Origin: Curtobacterium sp. 9128 | GTDB lineage: Bacteria > Actinomycetota > Actinomycetes > Actinomycetales > Microbacteriaceae | Length of the DNA stretch: 64,000 nt | Reading direction: 5' to 3' | NCBI RefSeq assembly: GCF_007673775.1 | Contig: NZ_VEAF01000008.1 | Coordinates: forward strand, 1 to 64,000 | Shown: positions 33,417-42,679 of the stretch, in pieces | Layout of the letters: every line of letters starts with the position of its first letter | How positions within the stretch are numbered: position 1 is the stretch's first letter | The notes under the pieces: generated by a model | Databases searched by the model: none | What the model was told of the DNA's origin: nothing | The model's input: only the letters and a program-made list of their open reading frames with translations | Translations under genes and position numbers: made by a program

Positions 33417-35048
33417 GTGACCACGGACCTGGCCGACGCACCCACCTCTGCGCCCGCAGCGCTCCGTGGCTCGCGCCTCGACGACTGGTGGGCACGGGTC
33501 CTCAGCGTCGGGTGGCGGTTCACCGCCTGGCGCTGGGGCGGCCCGATCGCGGTCACCCTGCTCGGAGCCGTCCTGCGCCTGGTCGACCTGGGCCGACCGC
33601 ACTCGCTCGTGTTCGACGAGACGTACTACGTCAAGGACGGCTGGTCCATCGTCCACCTCGGGTACGAGGGCACCTGGCCCGGGAACCCGACCGACGAATC
33701 GCAACCGACGACCGACGAGCGGTTCGCCGACGGGCAGACGGACGTCTTCACGAGCACGGCGGAGTTCATCGCGCACCCGCCGCTCGGGAAGTACCTCATC
33801 GGCCTCGGGATGCTGCTGTTCGGACCGGACAACTCCTTCGGCTGGCGCTTCGCCGTCGCGGTGCTCGGGATCGCCACGGTGTTCCTCGTCGCCGTCATCG
33901 CCCGGTCCCTGTTCCGCTCGACCCTCGTCGGCACGCTCGCCGGCGGGTTCATGGCGGTCGACGGGCAGGCGATCGTGATGTCGCGGGTGACGCTCCTCGA
34001 CGGCATCGTGACGTTCTTCGTGCTGCTCGGCTTCGGCGCGCTGCTCCTCGACCGACGGTGGACCACGAGGCGGCTCGACGCCTGGGTGGCGAACCGCACC
34101 GCCGCCGGACGGGACACGCTCTGGGGACCGTTCCTGTGGTGGCGCCCCTGGCTGCTCGCGATGGGCCTGGCGCTCGGCCTGGCCACGAGCACCAAGTGGA
34201 GCGGGATGTACTTCCTGGCGTTCTTCGCGATCTACGCCGTCCTCACCGACATGATGCTGCGGCGCCGCGCCGGGATCGAGTTCTGGTCCACGAGCGCGTG
34301 GCTGCAGCAGGGACCGGTGACGTTCCTGCTCACCGTCCCGATCGCGGCGGTCACCTACCTGGCGTCGTGGACGGGGTGGTTCGTGACGTCGGGCGGCTAC
34401 GACCGCAACTGGATCGCCGGCGGCGGGCAGCGGTGGACCGGCGTCCTGGCGTGGGTCCCGGAGAGCCTGCAGAACTGGTGGCACTACCAGTCCGAGATCT
34501 ACGGCTTCAACATCGGGCTGCACACGCCGCACGCGTACCAGGCGAACCCCCTGCTCTGGCTGCTCATGCAGCGCCCGACGTCGATGTACTACGTCGGCAC
34601 GAACGCCGGCCAGGACGGCTGCTCGGCGACCCGGTGCGGTGCGGCGATCACCGACATCGCCAACCCCTTCATCTGGTACGCGTCCGTGGTCGCGGTCGTC
34701 GCGCTGCTGGTGCTGTTCGTGCTGCGGCGCCGGTGGGAGTACGGGTTCGTCGTGATGGGCGTCGCGGCGGGCTACCTGCCGTGGCTGCTCTACGTCGACC
34801 GGACGGTGTTCCAGTTCTACACGATCGCCTTCGAGCCCTACATGGTCATGGCGCTCGCCGCGGGGGTCGGGCTCGTCCTCGGCTCACGCGAGGACCCTCG
34901 ACCCCGCCGGACCCGCGCGATCGTGTGGGTGGGCGTGTACCTGGCGGTGGTGGTGCTCGCGTCGGCGTACTGGTACCCGATGTGGACGGCGCTCCAGGTG
35001 CCGTGGGACTTCATCCGGTCGCACTACTGGGTGCCGAGCTGGTTGTAA
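33417..35048 (+). CDS. pmt: Protein O-mannosyltransferase (GT39, PMT family)
   Basis: The product has 543 residues with about ten hydrophobic segments. The diagnostic first loop has SLVFDETYYVKDGWSI with the essential Asp-Glu, and HPPLGKYLIGLGM in the next region; the PMT C-terminal part begins near residue 430. It moves mannose from polyprenyl-phosphomannose to Ser/Thr of proteins as they are exported by Sec. It could glycosylate Ser/Thr-rich surface proteins such as the one at the left edge, which is only a guess. It is divergent from rsmI. Confidence 0.93.
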   Translation: MTTDLADAPTSAPAALRGSRLDDWWARVLSVGWRFTAWRWGGPIAVTLLGAVLRLVDLGRPHSLVFDETYYVKDGWSIVHLGYEGTWPGNPTDESQPTTDERFADGQTDVFTSTAEFIAHPPLGKYLIGLGMLLFGPDNSFGWRFAVAVLGIATVFLVAVIARSLFRSTLVGTLAGGFMAVDGQAIVMSRVTLLDGIVTFFVLLGFGALLLDRRWTTRRLDAWVANRTAAGRDTLWGPFLWWRPWLLAMGLALGLATSTKWSGMYFLAFFAIYAVLTDMMLRRRAGIEFWSTSAWLQQGPVTFLLTVPIAAVTYLASWTGWFVTSGGYDRNWIAGGGQRWTGVLAWVPESLQNWWHYQSEIYGFNIGLHTPHAYQANPLLWLLMQRPTSMYYVGTNAGQDGCSATRCGAAITDIANPFIWYASVVAVVALLVLFVLRRRWEYGFVVMGVAAGYLPWLLYVDRTVFQFYTIAFEPYMVMALAAGVGLVLGSREDPRPRRTRAIVWVGVYLAVVVLASAYWYPMWTALQVPWDFIRSHYWVPSWL

Positions 35049-35116
35049 GGGGCGGCCGGGGTCGGTCCGCCTGGGTCGGTCCGCTTCGGTCGGTGCGGCC
35101 TGGGTCCGTCCCGCCT

Positions 35117-35135
35117 GGAGGCTCGGGTCGCCTCC
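35117..35135. repeat. Family A hairpin after pmt
   Basis: GGAGGC (35117-35122) and GCCTCC (35130-35135) with a TCGGGTC loop lie 69 bases past the pmt stop and could serve as its terminator. Confidence 0.55.
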
Positions 35136-35192
35136 GACACGCCGCCTGCGGGTCGGTGGGGGTCACCACCTCGTGGCTCCTGTCGGCGCGCG

Positions 35193-35298
35193 CGTCCCCG
35201 CTGCGGCGCTCGTCCCCGCTGCGGCGCTCGTCCCCGCTGCGGCGCTCGTGCCCGCTGCGGCGCTCGTCCCCGCTGCGTGGTCGTCCCCGCTGAGTGGT
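35193..35298. repeat. 18-bp tandem repeat, six copies
   Basis: Units of CGTCCCCGCTGCGGCGCT begin at 35193, 35211, 35229, 35247, 35265 and 35283. The first three are identical; the fourth has one change; the last two are degenerate. It lies between convergent genes. Confidence 0.85.
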
Positions 35299-35444
35299 CG
35301 AGACACACCGCGTGCACGGTGTCGAGGGGCCACGAACCGTCGGGTGACGCCGTCAGCGACGACGGTTTATGACCGTTCGACGGACCTGAACGGGGTGTCG
35401 TGACCAGTCGGCGGCCGTGACGAGTCGGCGGAGGTCCTGACCGG

Positions 35445-36110
35445 TCAGGACTGGGCGTGCAGCGCGCGCTCGATGGACTCGCGGTCGAGCGGCACGCCGA
35501 GCATCGGGTCCCCGGCTCGGGCGTCCTGCGGCAGGACGGCTTCGATGACGAGCTCGGCGTACCGACGCCAGGCGTTCGGGTCGTGGGCACGGGTCACGTC
35601 GGCGACGGCCCCGACCATGGTGGTCAACATCGGGAGGTCGCGGTAGTCGAACCCGACGCGGACCACCCCGGCGTCGTGCGCACGACGGATGATCGCCGAG
35701 ACCTGGGTCTCGAGTCGGTCTCGCTCGTTGACGATCGACGGTCGCCCCTTGCCGGCGCGGACGATCGCGTCGGCCAGCGCGCGGTCCCGAGCACGGAACT
35801 CGAACACGCCCATGAGGTAGAGCCGGAGCGACTCCCGCGGATCGGTCTCCTCCGCAGCCCGCTCAGCCGCGGCGTTCATCGCCTCGAACTTGGTCGCCAG
35901 GAGCGCCTCGATCAAGGAGTCCTTGTCGGCGAACCGGCGGTACACGGTGCCGACGCCCACCCCGGCCTCGTGCGCGATGTCGTTCAACGTGACCGAGAGC
36001 CCACGCTCCGCGAAGCACTTGCGTGCGGTCTGCAGGATCAGCTCGCGGTTGCGTGCGGCGTCGGCCCGGAGCGGGCGCTCGAGCTCGGCGTGCTGGTCGG
36101 TCGTGGTCAC
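35445..36110 (-). CDS. TetR family regulator, likely repressor of the MFS exporter
   Basis: The product has 221 residues. The helix-turn-helix is at about 25-70: ILQTARKCFAERGLSVTLNDIAHEAGVGVGTVYRRFADKD. The rest is a helical ligand and dimer domain. The GTG at 36110 is preferred over ATG 36131 because TACGTT stands six bases before it. It is divergent from an EmrB/QacA-type exporter, with a palindrome between them, so drug-inducible derepression is the likely mode. Confidence 0.92.
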   Translation of the reverse strand: MTTTDQHAELERPLRADAARNRELILQTARKCFAERGLSVTLNDIAHEAGVGVGTVYRRFADKDSLIEALLATKFEAMNAAAERAAEETDPRESLRLYLMGVFEFRARDRALADAIVRAGKGRPSIVNERDRLETQVSAIIRRAHDAGVVRVGFDYRDLPMLTTMVGAVADVTRAHDPNAWRRYAELVIEAVLPQDARAGDPMLGVPLDRESIERALHAQS

Positions 36111-36116
36111 CCAGCA

Positions 36117-36122
36117 AACGTA
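36117..36122 (-). promoter_or_regulatory. -10 box for leaderless TetR gene
   Basis: TACGTT on the minus strand is six bases before the GTG at 36110 and supports that start. Confidence 0.5.
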
Positions 36123-36148
36123 GTTGAACATTCTGGGAATAAGCGGAT

Positions 36149-36171
36149 GCAGACCTTCCGTTTTGGTCTAC
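36149..36171. promoter_or_regulatory. Candidate TetR operator
   Basis: GCAGACC (36149-36155) and GGTCTAC (36165-36171) are inverted arms with one mismatch and a 9-base spacer, in the 163-base region between the divergent TetR and MFS genes. A TACACT box at 36169 overlaps the right arm. Confidence 0.5.
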
Positions 36172-36273
36172 ACTGGCTCGAAGCGGATGCGTCGCATCCA
36201 CTTCACCTCGTAGACCTGGAACGCCCGACGGCGCGCGCTCCGACATCGCACCATCCCTCTCAAGGAGGCTGCC

Positions 36274-37812
36274 GTGACGGCAGAACAGACCGCGCCGGCT
36301 CCCACGGGCTCGGCACCCACCACTCCGAGCGCACCGCCCCGCAAGGAGCACCGCTGGATCGCCCTCGCGGTGATCGCCCTGGCACAGCTCATGGTGGTGC
36401 TCGACGCCACCATCGTGAACATCGCCCTGCCGTCCGCGCAGCAAGACCTCGGTTTCGGCACCGACCAGCGGCAGTGGATCGTCACCGCCTACTCGCTGGC
36501 GTTCGGCTCGCTGCTGCTGCTCGGTGGCCGCCTCGGTGACCTCTTCGGCCGCAAGAACACCTTCATCATCGGTCTGGTCGGATTCGCCGTGGCGTCCGTC
36601 CTCGGCGGTCTGGCCGACTCGTTCGGCCTGCTCGTCGCCGCTCGTGCGCTCCAGGGTGCGTTCGGCGCCCTGCTCGCGCCGTCCGCACTGGGCATGCTCA
36701 CCACGACCTTCCGCGACCCGAAGGAGCGCGGCCGCGCGTTCGGCATCTTCGGCTCGATCGCCGGGTCCGGCGCGGCGATCGGTCTGCTCCTCGGTGGGGT
36801 CCTCACCGAGTACGCGTCGTGGCGCTGGTGCCTCTACGTCAACGTCGTCTTCGCCGTCCTCGGCGTGATCGGCGCGCTGGTCTTCATGGTGAAGCCGCCG
36901 AAGGTCGAGCGTCCGCGCATCGACGTCGCCGGCGTGGTCACGATCACCCTCGGCCTCGTCGGTGTGGTCTACGGCTTCTCGAACGCCGAGACGAACGGCT
37001 GGGACGACCCGTTGACCATCGTCATGCTCGCCGTCGGCGTCGTGCTCATCGCGGCGTTCGTGTTCATCGAGACCCGCGTGGCGCACCCGCTCCTGCCCCT
37101 CCGCGTCGTGCTCGACCGTGACCGCGGCGGATCGTTCATCGCCATCGGCCTGGTCGCGATCGGCATGTTCGGGATCTTCCTGTTCCTGACGTACTACCTC
37201 GAGCAGACCCTCGGATTCTCCGCACTCCAGACGGGCCTGGCGTTCCTGCCGATGCCGCTCTCGATCATGATCTCCGCGACGCAGATCGGCGGCCGTCTGC
37301 TCCCCCGCGTCGGTCCGAAGGTCCTGATCTTCGCCGGAGCCCTCGTCGCCGCAACGGGCCTCCTCCTGCTGCTCCGCACGGACCTCGACAGCTCGTACGC
37401 GGGCACCGTCCTGCCGGCACTCGTCGTGATCGGCCTCGGCATGGGCACGATCTTCTCGTCCGCCATGAACACCGCGACGACCGGGGTCGCCCGTGCGGAT
37501 GCCGGTGTCGCGTCGGCGACGGTGAACACCATGCAGCAGATCGGTGGGTCAATCGGGACCGCACTCCTGTCGACGATCTTCGCGGACGTCGTCAAGAACA
37601 GCCTCTCGGGGTTGTCCGCGGCGCCGACGAAGCTGCAGCAGGCCCAGGCCACGCTCGACGGCTACCACGTCGCCTTCGCGATCTCGGCCGGCGTGCTCGT
37701 CATCGTGGCCATCGCCAGCGGGCTGCTCATCAACCGGCAGTCCGTCCGACTCGAGAAGCTCGCGCACCTCAGCGCCAACGCGACGGGCAGTGTCCCCACC
37801 GCGGCGCACTGA
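36274..37812 (+). CDS. MFS drug exporter, DHA2 (EmrB/QacA) family
   Basis: The product has 512 residues and about 14 membrane helices. DHA2 motifs are clear: LDATIVNIALP in helix 1, the loop motif GGRLGDLFGRKNTF, ARALQGAFGALLAPSALG, and the antiporter motif C-like GSIAGSGAAIGLLLGGVLTEYASWRW. It should export toxic organic compounds in exchange for protons. The GTG has AAGGAGG six bases upstream, one of the best ribosome sites in the window. The divergent TetR gene is its probable repressor. Confidence 0.94.
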   Translation: MTAEQTAPAPTGSAPTTPSAPPRKEHRWIALAVIALAQLMVVLDATIVNIALPSAQQDLGFGTDQRQWIVTAYSLAFGSLLLLGGRLGDLFGRKNTFIIGLVGFAVASVLGGLADSFGLLVAARALQGAFGALLAPSALGMLTTTFRDPKERGRAFGIFGSIAGSGAAIGLLLGGVLTEYASWRWCLYVNVVFAVLGVIGALVFMVKPPKVERPRIDVAGVVTITLGLVGVVYGFSNAETNGWDDPLTIVMLAVGVVLIAAFVFIETRVAHPLLPLRVVLDRDRGGSFIAIGLVAIGMFGIFLFLTYYLEQTLGFSALQTGLAFLPMPLSIMISATQIGGRLLPRVGPKVLIFAGALVAATGLLLLLRTDLDSSYAGTVLPALVVIGLGMGTIFSSAMNTATTGVARADAGVASATVNTMQQIGGSIGTALLSTIFADVVKNSLSGLSAAPTKLQQAQATLDGYHVAFAISAGVLVIVAIASGLLINRQSVRLEKLAHLSANATGSVPTAAH

Positions 37813-37828
37813 CGCCAAGCACGACGCA

Positions 37829-37862
37829 GAAGGCCCGCTCGACTCCGGTCGGGCGGGCCTTC
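37829..37862 (+). terminator. Hairpin terminator after MFS gene
   Basis: GAAGGCCCGC (37829-37838) and GCGGGCCTTC (37853-37862) form a perfect 10-bp stem with a 14-base loop, 16 bases past the MFS stop. Confidence 0.8.
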
Positions 37863-37932
37863 CGCGTGCGCGAGGTGGGGCTGCGCGGGTCGGCGCGGCG
37901 GCGCGGGCGGGGCGCGGAAGGGACGGTCGACC

Positions 37933-37978
37933 CGGAACGACAGCGTCGCTGTCGTACGACATGCACTTCGTCGTTCCG
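37933..37978. repeat. Single-unit family C palindrome
   Basis: CGGAACGAC (37933-37941) and GTCGTTCCG (37970-37978) are perfect inverted ends around CGCTGTCGTACGACAT. The same ends and core bound and fill the 365-bp array at 59985-60349. The rest of the gap 37863-38075 shows no gene. Confidence 0.75.
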
Positions 37979-38075
37979 AGTCCGCTCCCCCGAACGTTCT
38001 TCGGCCCGACACCGCTGAACCAGATCGCGATTGCGCAGTGTTGCGGTTCCCGAGTCAGACGTCAGGGGTCCGCAT

Positions 38076-38081
38076 TATGGT
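38076..38081 (+). promoter_or_regulatory. -10 box for leaderless sulfurtransferase gene
   Basis: TATGGT is followed by seven bases and the ATG at 38089, which favours this start over the ATG at 38077 that lies within the box. Confidence 0.55.
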
Positions 38082-38088
38082 GTGCGGC

Positions 38089-38952
38089 ATGGCCCCCGTC
38101 CTCACCTCGCCGCTCGTGTCCACGCAGTGGCTCGCGGACCACCTCGGCGCCGACGACCTCGTCGTCCTCGACGCCTCGGTGCACACCGCGGGGACCGGCT
38201 TCGGCACGCGCTGGTCCCCGGCACGTGACGCCTACGAGCAGCACGGGCACATCCCGGGTGCGCGGTACGCCGACCTCGTGCACGACTTCTCGGCACCCGA
38301 CACCGACCTGCCGTTCACCCGTCCGGGCGCCGAGCAGTTCGAACTCGCAGCGCGCACACTCGGCGTCACGAACGAGTCGACCGTGGTCGTCTACGACGAC
38401 GACATCGGCGAGTGGTCGGCACGGCTGTGGTGGATCTTCCGCGCGTTCGGGTTCGACAGCGTCGCGGTCCTGGACGGCGGGTTCGTGAAGTGGCGCGACG
38501 AGGGCCGTCCCGTCCGGGTGGGTGCTCTGACCTCGCGTGCGGACGAGCCGACGGCACAGCAGGCCTTCCTCGCCGGCGAGGAACGTCCGCTCTGGGCCGA
38601 TCGAGCCCGCGTGGAACGTGCCGTCGACGGTACCCAGCCCGCGGCGCTCGTCCTGGCGACCGACGAGTCCACCCTCGGTGACGACCACGCCCCGCTGGTC
38701 CCGGGGACGATCCCGATCAGTGTCGGTCGCATCGTCGACCAGGAGTCGAACGCGCTCCGCCGTCCGGCCGTGCTCGCGGACATGTTCGCGCCGGTGCTGG
38801 ACGCGGACGAGATCGTGACGTACTGCGGGGTGGGCAGCGCAGCGTGCGTCGACGCCCTCGCCCTGACGATCCTCGGGCACGACCGGGTCCAGGTCTACGA
38901 CGGCTCCCTCGCCGACTGGTGGCGCCGTGAGCCGGAGACCATCGCGTCCTGA
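38089..38952 (+). CDS. Two-domain sulfurtransferase (thiosulfate/3-mercaptopyruvate type)
   Basis: The product has 287 residues and two rhodanese domains. The first (about 5-130) is structural: VVLDASVHTAGT, HIPGARYADL, VVVYDDDIGEWSARLWW. The second (about 160-285) holds the active cysteine in VTYCGVGSAA. The sequence lacks the CRxG(S/K)T loops of classical rhodanese, so the sulfur donor is uncertain. It moves sulfane sulfur to cyanide, thiols or acceptors. It stands alone. Confidence 0.9.
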   Translation: MAPVLTSPLVSTQWLADHLGADDLVVLDASVHTAGTGFGTRWSPARDAYEQHGHIPGARYADLVHDFSAPDTDLPFTRPGAEQFELAARTLGVTNESTVVVYDDDIGEWSARLWWIFRAFGFDSVAVLDGGFVKWRDEGRPVRVGALTSRADEPTAQQAFLAGEERPLWADRARVERAVDGTQPAALVLATDESTLGDDHAPLVPGTIPISVGRIVDQESNALRRPAVLADMFAPVLDADEIVTYCGVGSAACVDALALTILGHDRVQVYDGSLADWWRREPETIAS

Positions 38953-38981
38953 CCGAACGCGCCGCCTCCCGAACGGAGTCG

Positions 38982-39091
38982 GCAGCCTCCTGACCGGACG
39001 CGCGCAGCCTGCAGACCGGACGCGCGCAGCCTCCCGACCGGACGCCCGCAGCCTCCCGACCGGACGCCCGCAGCCTCCCGACCGGAAGCCG
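38982..39091. repeat. 22-bp tandem repeat, five copies
   Basis: Units of consensus GCAGCCTCCCGACCGGACGC plus two bases start at 38982, 39004, 39026, 39048 and 39070. The last three are almost identical. They fill the gap between two genes that run in the same direction. Confidence 0.85.
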
Positions 39092-39121
39092 GACCGGCGC
39101 ACCCCACGCGGGCCGCGGCAC

Positions 39122-39127
39122 TAGCGT
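39122..39127 (+). promoter_or_regulatory. -10 box for leaderless epimerase gene
   Basis: TAGCGT precedes the ATG at 39135 by seven bases. Confidence 0.55.
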
Positions 39128-39134
39128 TGGCACC

Positions 39135-40199
39135 ATGAGCTCCAGACGCGCGGTCATCCTCGGCGGAACGGGCGGGATCGGCTCCGCAGTCGCGCGCGAA
39201 CTCCTCGACGCCTCCGGTCGTGGCGGTGACGACTGGCATGTCGACGTCGTCGCCCGCCGCGGGGGTGACGTCGCCGACGCACTGACGAGGAACGGCGCGA
39301 CGTTCGTGCCCGGCGACCGGCGGGACACCACGGTGCTCCGCGACCTCCTGCGTCCAGGAGCCGACCTGCTCGTCGACGCCGTCGGCGCCACACGGGACGA
39401 CGCCGCACAGCTCCTGCCGTTCCTCGGCGACGTCGGATCGACCGTGTTCACCTCGTCGAAGGCGGTCTACGTCGACGAACAGGGGCGGCACGCGAACTCG
39501 CTCGACAAACCGGTCTTCGGCGGCCCCGTGACGGAGCTGCAGCCCACCGTCACCGCGGCGGACGCCGACCCGACGAGCCGCGACGGGTACGCCGCCGCGA
39601 AGGTCGCGGCCGAGCAGCTGCTGCTCGACCACGGCGCTCCCGTGACGGTGCTCCGCCCCTCGAAGGTGTACGGCGTCGGGATCGGTCGACCGCGCGAGTG
39701 GTTCGTGGTGCGTCGAGTCCTCGACGGGCGGGAGCGCATCCTGCTCGCCGACGGCGGCCGCGGCGTGGACCACACGACGGCGGCGAGCGGCATCGGTTCG
39801 CTCGTGCGCCTCGTCGCGGACGCGCCGGACCGCCGGATCCTCAACGTCGCCGACGACGCCGCACCGCCGGTGCTGGAGATCGTCCGGACCATCGCCGGTC
39901 ACCTCGACCACCGGTTCGACGAGGTCCTGCTCGACGCGGACGCTCCGCCCTTCCTCGGGACCACGCCGTGGTCGTCGCCGAGCCCGTTCGTGCTCGACAC
40001 CGGTGCAGCCCAGGCGCTCGGGTGGACCCCGCCGCGGTTCGCCGACGCCGTCGTCCCGGAACTCGACTGGCTGGTCGAGACAGCGCACCGCACCCCGGTG
40101 GACGGCGACGTCCCGTGGGCGACCGACCCGTTCTGGGACCGGATGTTCGACTACGGTCCCGAGGACGCCGCCCTCGTCATGCTGTCGATCGGGAACTGA
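39135..40199 (+). CDS. NAD-dependent epimerase/dehydratase family protein
   Basis: The product has 354 residues of the extended SDR type. The cofactor motif is ILGGTGGIGSAVARELL; GYAAAKVAAEQLL holds a Tyr-x3-Lys pattern (YAAAK), and TVLRPSKVYG follows. The C-terminal part resembles nucleotide sugar epimerases and isoflavone reductase-like proteins. The substrate is not known. A small kinase gene starts four bases after its stop, so the two likely form an operon. Confidence 0.8.
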   Translation: MSSRRAVILGGTGGIGSAVARELLDASGRGGDDWHVDVVARRGGDVADALTRNGATFVPGDRRDTTVLRDLLRPGADLLVDAVGATRDDAAQLLPFLGDVGSTVFTSSKAVYVDEQGRHANSLDKPVFGGPVTELQPTVTAADADPTSRDGYAAAKVAAEQLLLDHGAPVTVLRPSKVYGVGIGRPREWFVVRRVLDGRERILLADGGRGVDHTTAASGIGSLVRLVADAPDRRILNVADDAAPPVLEIVRTIAGHLDHRFDEVLLDADAPPFLGTTPWSSPSPFVLDTGAAQALGWTPPRFADAVVPELDWLVETAHRTPVDGDVPWATDPFWDRMFDYGPEDAALVMLSIGN

Positions 40200-40202
40200 C
40201 CC

Positions 40203-40733
40203 GTGCCCAGGTCGGAGGTGCTCCTCATCGGCGGCCGGTCCGGCGTCGGCAAGTCGACGGCAGCGTTCGCGCTCCACGACCTCCTCGCCGAGGCAGACGT
40301 CCGGCACGTGGTGATCGAGGGCGACGTGCTCGACCTCGCGTACCCGCCGCCACACATCGAGCACCCGGAGGCGCGGCTCGCCGAACGGAACCTCGCCGCG
40401 GTGTGGGCGAACCACCGGGGACTCGGGCACCACCGGCTCGTCTACACGAACACCGTCTCGGTCCTCGAGGCCGACAGGCTCGCCGCTGCGATGGGCGACG
40501 ACCCCCTCGTGGTCGCCGTCCTGCTGCGTGCTTCCGACGACACGACCGCGTCCCGGTTGGGACGACGGGCGGGTGGCTCGGTCCCGGAGGCGCAGTCCGC
40601 GCACTCCGCACGCACCGCCGGGAGGCTCGACGCGGCTGTCGCAGACGAGGTCGCCCGGATCGACACGGACGCCATGGCCCCAGCCGACGTCGCACGCCGG
40701 CTCGCCTCCCTGACGGGCTGGCTCCCCGCCTGA
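40203..40733 (+). CDS. Small P-loop kinase-like protein
   Basis: The product has 176 residues from a GTG. Walker A is [10 protein letters not shown] at 10-19. [14 protein letters not shown] segment, an [11 protein letters not shown] segment and a basic lid (RLGRRAGG) follow the pattern of small-molecule kinases such as shikimate or chloramphenicol phosphotransferase-like proteins. The real substrate is unknown. It is probably transcribed with the epimerase gene. Confidence 0.75.
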   Translation: MPRSEVLLIGGRSGVGKSTAAFALHDLLAEADVRHVVIEGDVLDLAYPPPHIEHPEARLAERNLAAVWANHRGLGHHRLVYTNTVSVLEADRLAAAMGDDPLVVAVLLRASDDTTASRLGRRAGGSVPEAQSAHSARTAGRLDAAVADEVARIDTDAMAPADVARRLASLTGWLPA

Positions 40734-40812
40734 CGTCTGTGGACGGAGGCCGGTCGTCCACAGATCGTCCCGCCGCCCTGCCCGCTCAGCGCCGAACGGG
40801 CACGCTGGACGC

Positions 40813-42654
40813 ATGAACGACAACCGACTCGGCACAGCAGTCAGTCCCTACCTGCGGCTCCACGCCGACAACCCGGTGGACTGGCGCGAATGGGGCACCG
40901 ACGCCTTCGCGGAAGCCCGTGAGCGAGACGTCCCGGTCCTGGTGTCGATCGGTTACGCGACGTGCCACTGGTGCCACGTCATGGCCCGCGAGAGCTTCGC
41001 CGACCCGGAGATCGCCGAGCTCCTGCGGCGAGACTTCGTCGCGGTGAAGGTCGACCGTGAAGAACGACCGGACGTCGACGCCAGCACGATGGCGGCGGCA
41101 GCAGCGTTCACCGAGCAACTCGGCTGGCCGCTGACGGCGTTCATGACACCGGATGCGCACGTCTTCTTCGCCGGGACCTACTTCCCGCCGTCGCCGGTCG
41201 GGCAGCACCCGTCGTTCCGGCAGGTGCTCGGCGCAGTCCTCGACGCCTGGCGCGACCGCCGGACCGAAGTCGACGCGAACGCCACGGCGCTCGCCTCGGC
41301 CATCCGGCAGGGCGCATCCGACGCGGCGGCAGGTGATGGTGACGGTGACGTCGGAGCCGAGCCGCGCCTCCCGTCCGTGGACGCGATCCATGCGGTCGTC
41401 GAAACCCTCGCCCGGGGCGAGGACCCCGAGTACGGCGGTTTCGGTGGCGCACCGAAGTTCCCGTCGGCACCGCTCCTGGAGTTCCTCGCCGACGCGGCTG
41501 CCGATGGCTCGGCCACCGCCGGTGCGCTCGTTGAGCGGACGCTCGGCGTGATCGCGCGGTCGGACCTCACCGACGCCGACGGCGGGGTGTTCCGGTACGC
41601 GACCCAGCGGGACTGGGGCGTCCCGCACTACGAGCGGATGCTCTACGACAACGCGGGGCTCCTCGCCATCGCGCCGCGGGACCAGGCGCGGGGCATCGCG
41701 GAGTTCCTGCGGGACACCCTGCGCGGCCCCGACGGTGCGTTCTCCGCGGCGCAGGACAGCGAGTCCACCATCGACGGCCGCCGTGTCGAGGGCGCGTGGT
41801 ACCGGCGACCGCTGGCCGAGCGCGCGACGCTCGATCCACCGCCGATCGACGACCAGGTCCTCACCGGGTGGAACGGCCTCGCGATCCGCAGTCTCGCCAT
41901 CGCGGGCGCCCGGGCCGGCGATGCCGAGATGCTCGCGCTCGCGCGGAACGCCGCCGACGCGGTCCTCGCCGCCCACGTGCAGGACGGCCACGTGGTGGTG
42001 CGGTCGAGCACGCCGCGGGGGACCTCCGACGCACCGCCGACCGTCGAGGACATCGGGCTGCTCGCCGAGGGGCTGCTCGAGCTCGCCTTCGTCACCGGAG
42101 AGCCCGGGTACGCGACGACGGCCCGTTCCCTGGTCGACGACGGTCTCGCTGGCGCTGCGCCCGTCGACGCGGTCCTCGCTGCCGCGGGCACGGCGACCGG
42201 CGAGCAGCCGCAGACCGCCATGCGGTCGGGGACGGTCGCACTCGCGAACGCCGCACTGCTGGTGGCCACGCTGACCGGCGACACGACGTACCGGACGGCG
42301 GCCGCCCGGCTCGTGGCCGACCGCGCACGGACCGGTCTCGACCGGCCGCTCGGCCACGCCGATGCCCTGGGTGTGGCGCTCGCGCTCCAGCGACCCTCGC
42401 GGGAGGTCGTCGTGGTGGCGTCCGAGCCCGGGTTGCGTGCCGCGATGCAGCAGCGCGCGACCGCGGCGCGACGCCCGGGCACCGTCGTCGTGGTGGTGAC
42501 GCCCGACCAGGCGCGCGCGTGGGCCGACGCCGGGTTCGAGCTCCTCGCCTCCCGCGACGGGCTGGACCCCGCCGCGTACGTCTGCCACGACCGCGTGTGC
42601 GCCCTCCCCGCGCGCGGCGTCGACGAGCTCACCGTCCAGCTCACGTCGGCGTGA
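40813..42654 (+). CDS. YyaL/DUF255 thioredoxin-domain protein
   Basis: The product has 613 residues. The N-terminal 160 residues are a thioredoxin-like domain of the spermatogenesis-associated protein 20 (YyaL) family, with NPVDWREWG, the redox motif [14 protein letters not shown], and [10 protein letters not shown]. The remainder is an alpha/alpha barrel of the six-hairpin glycosidase type ([28 protein letters not shown]). It is shorter than the usual 660-700 residues. The role of this family is not well known; a cytosolic redox or sugar-related function is assumed. Confidence 0.9.
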   Translation: MNDNRLGTAVSPYLRLHADNPVDWREWGTDAFAEARERDVPVLVSIGYATCHWCHVMARESFADPEIAELLRRDFVAVKVDREERPDVDASTMAAAAAFTEQLGWPLTAFMTPDAHVFFAGTYFPPSPVGQHPSFRQVLGAVLDAWRDRRTEVDANATALASAIRQGASDAAAGDGDGDVGAEPRLPSVDAIHAVVETLARGEDPEYGGFGGAPKFPSAPLLEFLADAAADGSATAGALVERTLGVIARSDLTDADGGVFRYATQRDWGVPHYERMLYDNAGLLAIAPRDQARGIAEFLRDTLRGPDGAFSAAQDSESTIDGRRVEGAWYRRPLAERATLDPPPIDDQVLTGWNGLAIRSLAIAGARAGDAEMLALARNAADAVLAAHVQDGHVVVRSSTPRGTSDAPPTVEDIGLLAEGLLELAFVTGEPGYATTARSLVDDGLAGAAPVDAVLAAAGTATGEQPQTAMRSGTVALANAALLVATLTGDTTYRTAAARLVADRARTGLDRPLGHADALGVALALQRPSREVVVVASEPGLRAAMQQRATAARRPGTVVVVVTPDQARAWADAGFELLASRDGLDPAAYVCHDRVCALPARGVDELTVQLTSA

Positions 42655-42664
42655 GTGCTGGCGG

Positions 42665-42670
42665 TATCCT
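42665..42670 (+). promoter_or_regulatory. -10 box for hrpA
   Basis: TATCCT lies nine bases before the ATG at 42680, so transcription would begin close to that ATG. This favours it over the ATG at 42674. Confidence 0.5.
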
Positions 42671-42679
42671 GGAATGCTC

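Larger units (their letters stand above)
35049..35444. other. Gene-free gap between convergent pmt and TetR genes
   Basis: The 396 bases hold a family A hairpin (35117-35135), an 18-bp tandem array (35193-35298) and then about 145 bases with no repeat, including TGACGCCGTCAGCGACGACGG near 35344. A frame 35173-35403 reads as VPAAAL repeats but has no ribosome site or recognisable end, so it was not called. Confidence 0.7.

Noticed and set aside
35173..35403. Small open frame with VPAAAL repeats
   Set aside because: It is a reading of the 18-bp tandem array; no ribosome site, no known product, and the second half is unrelated sequence.
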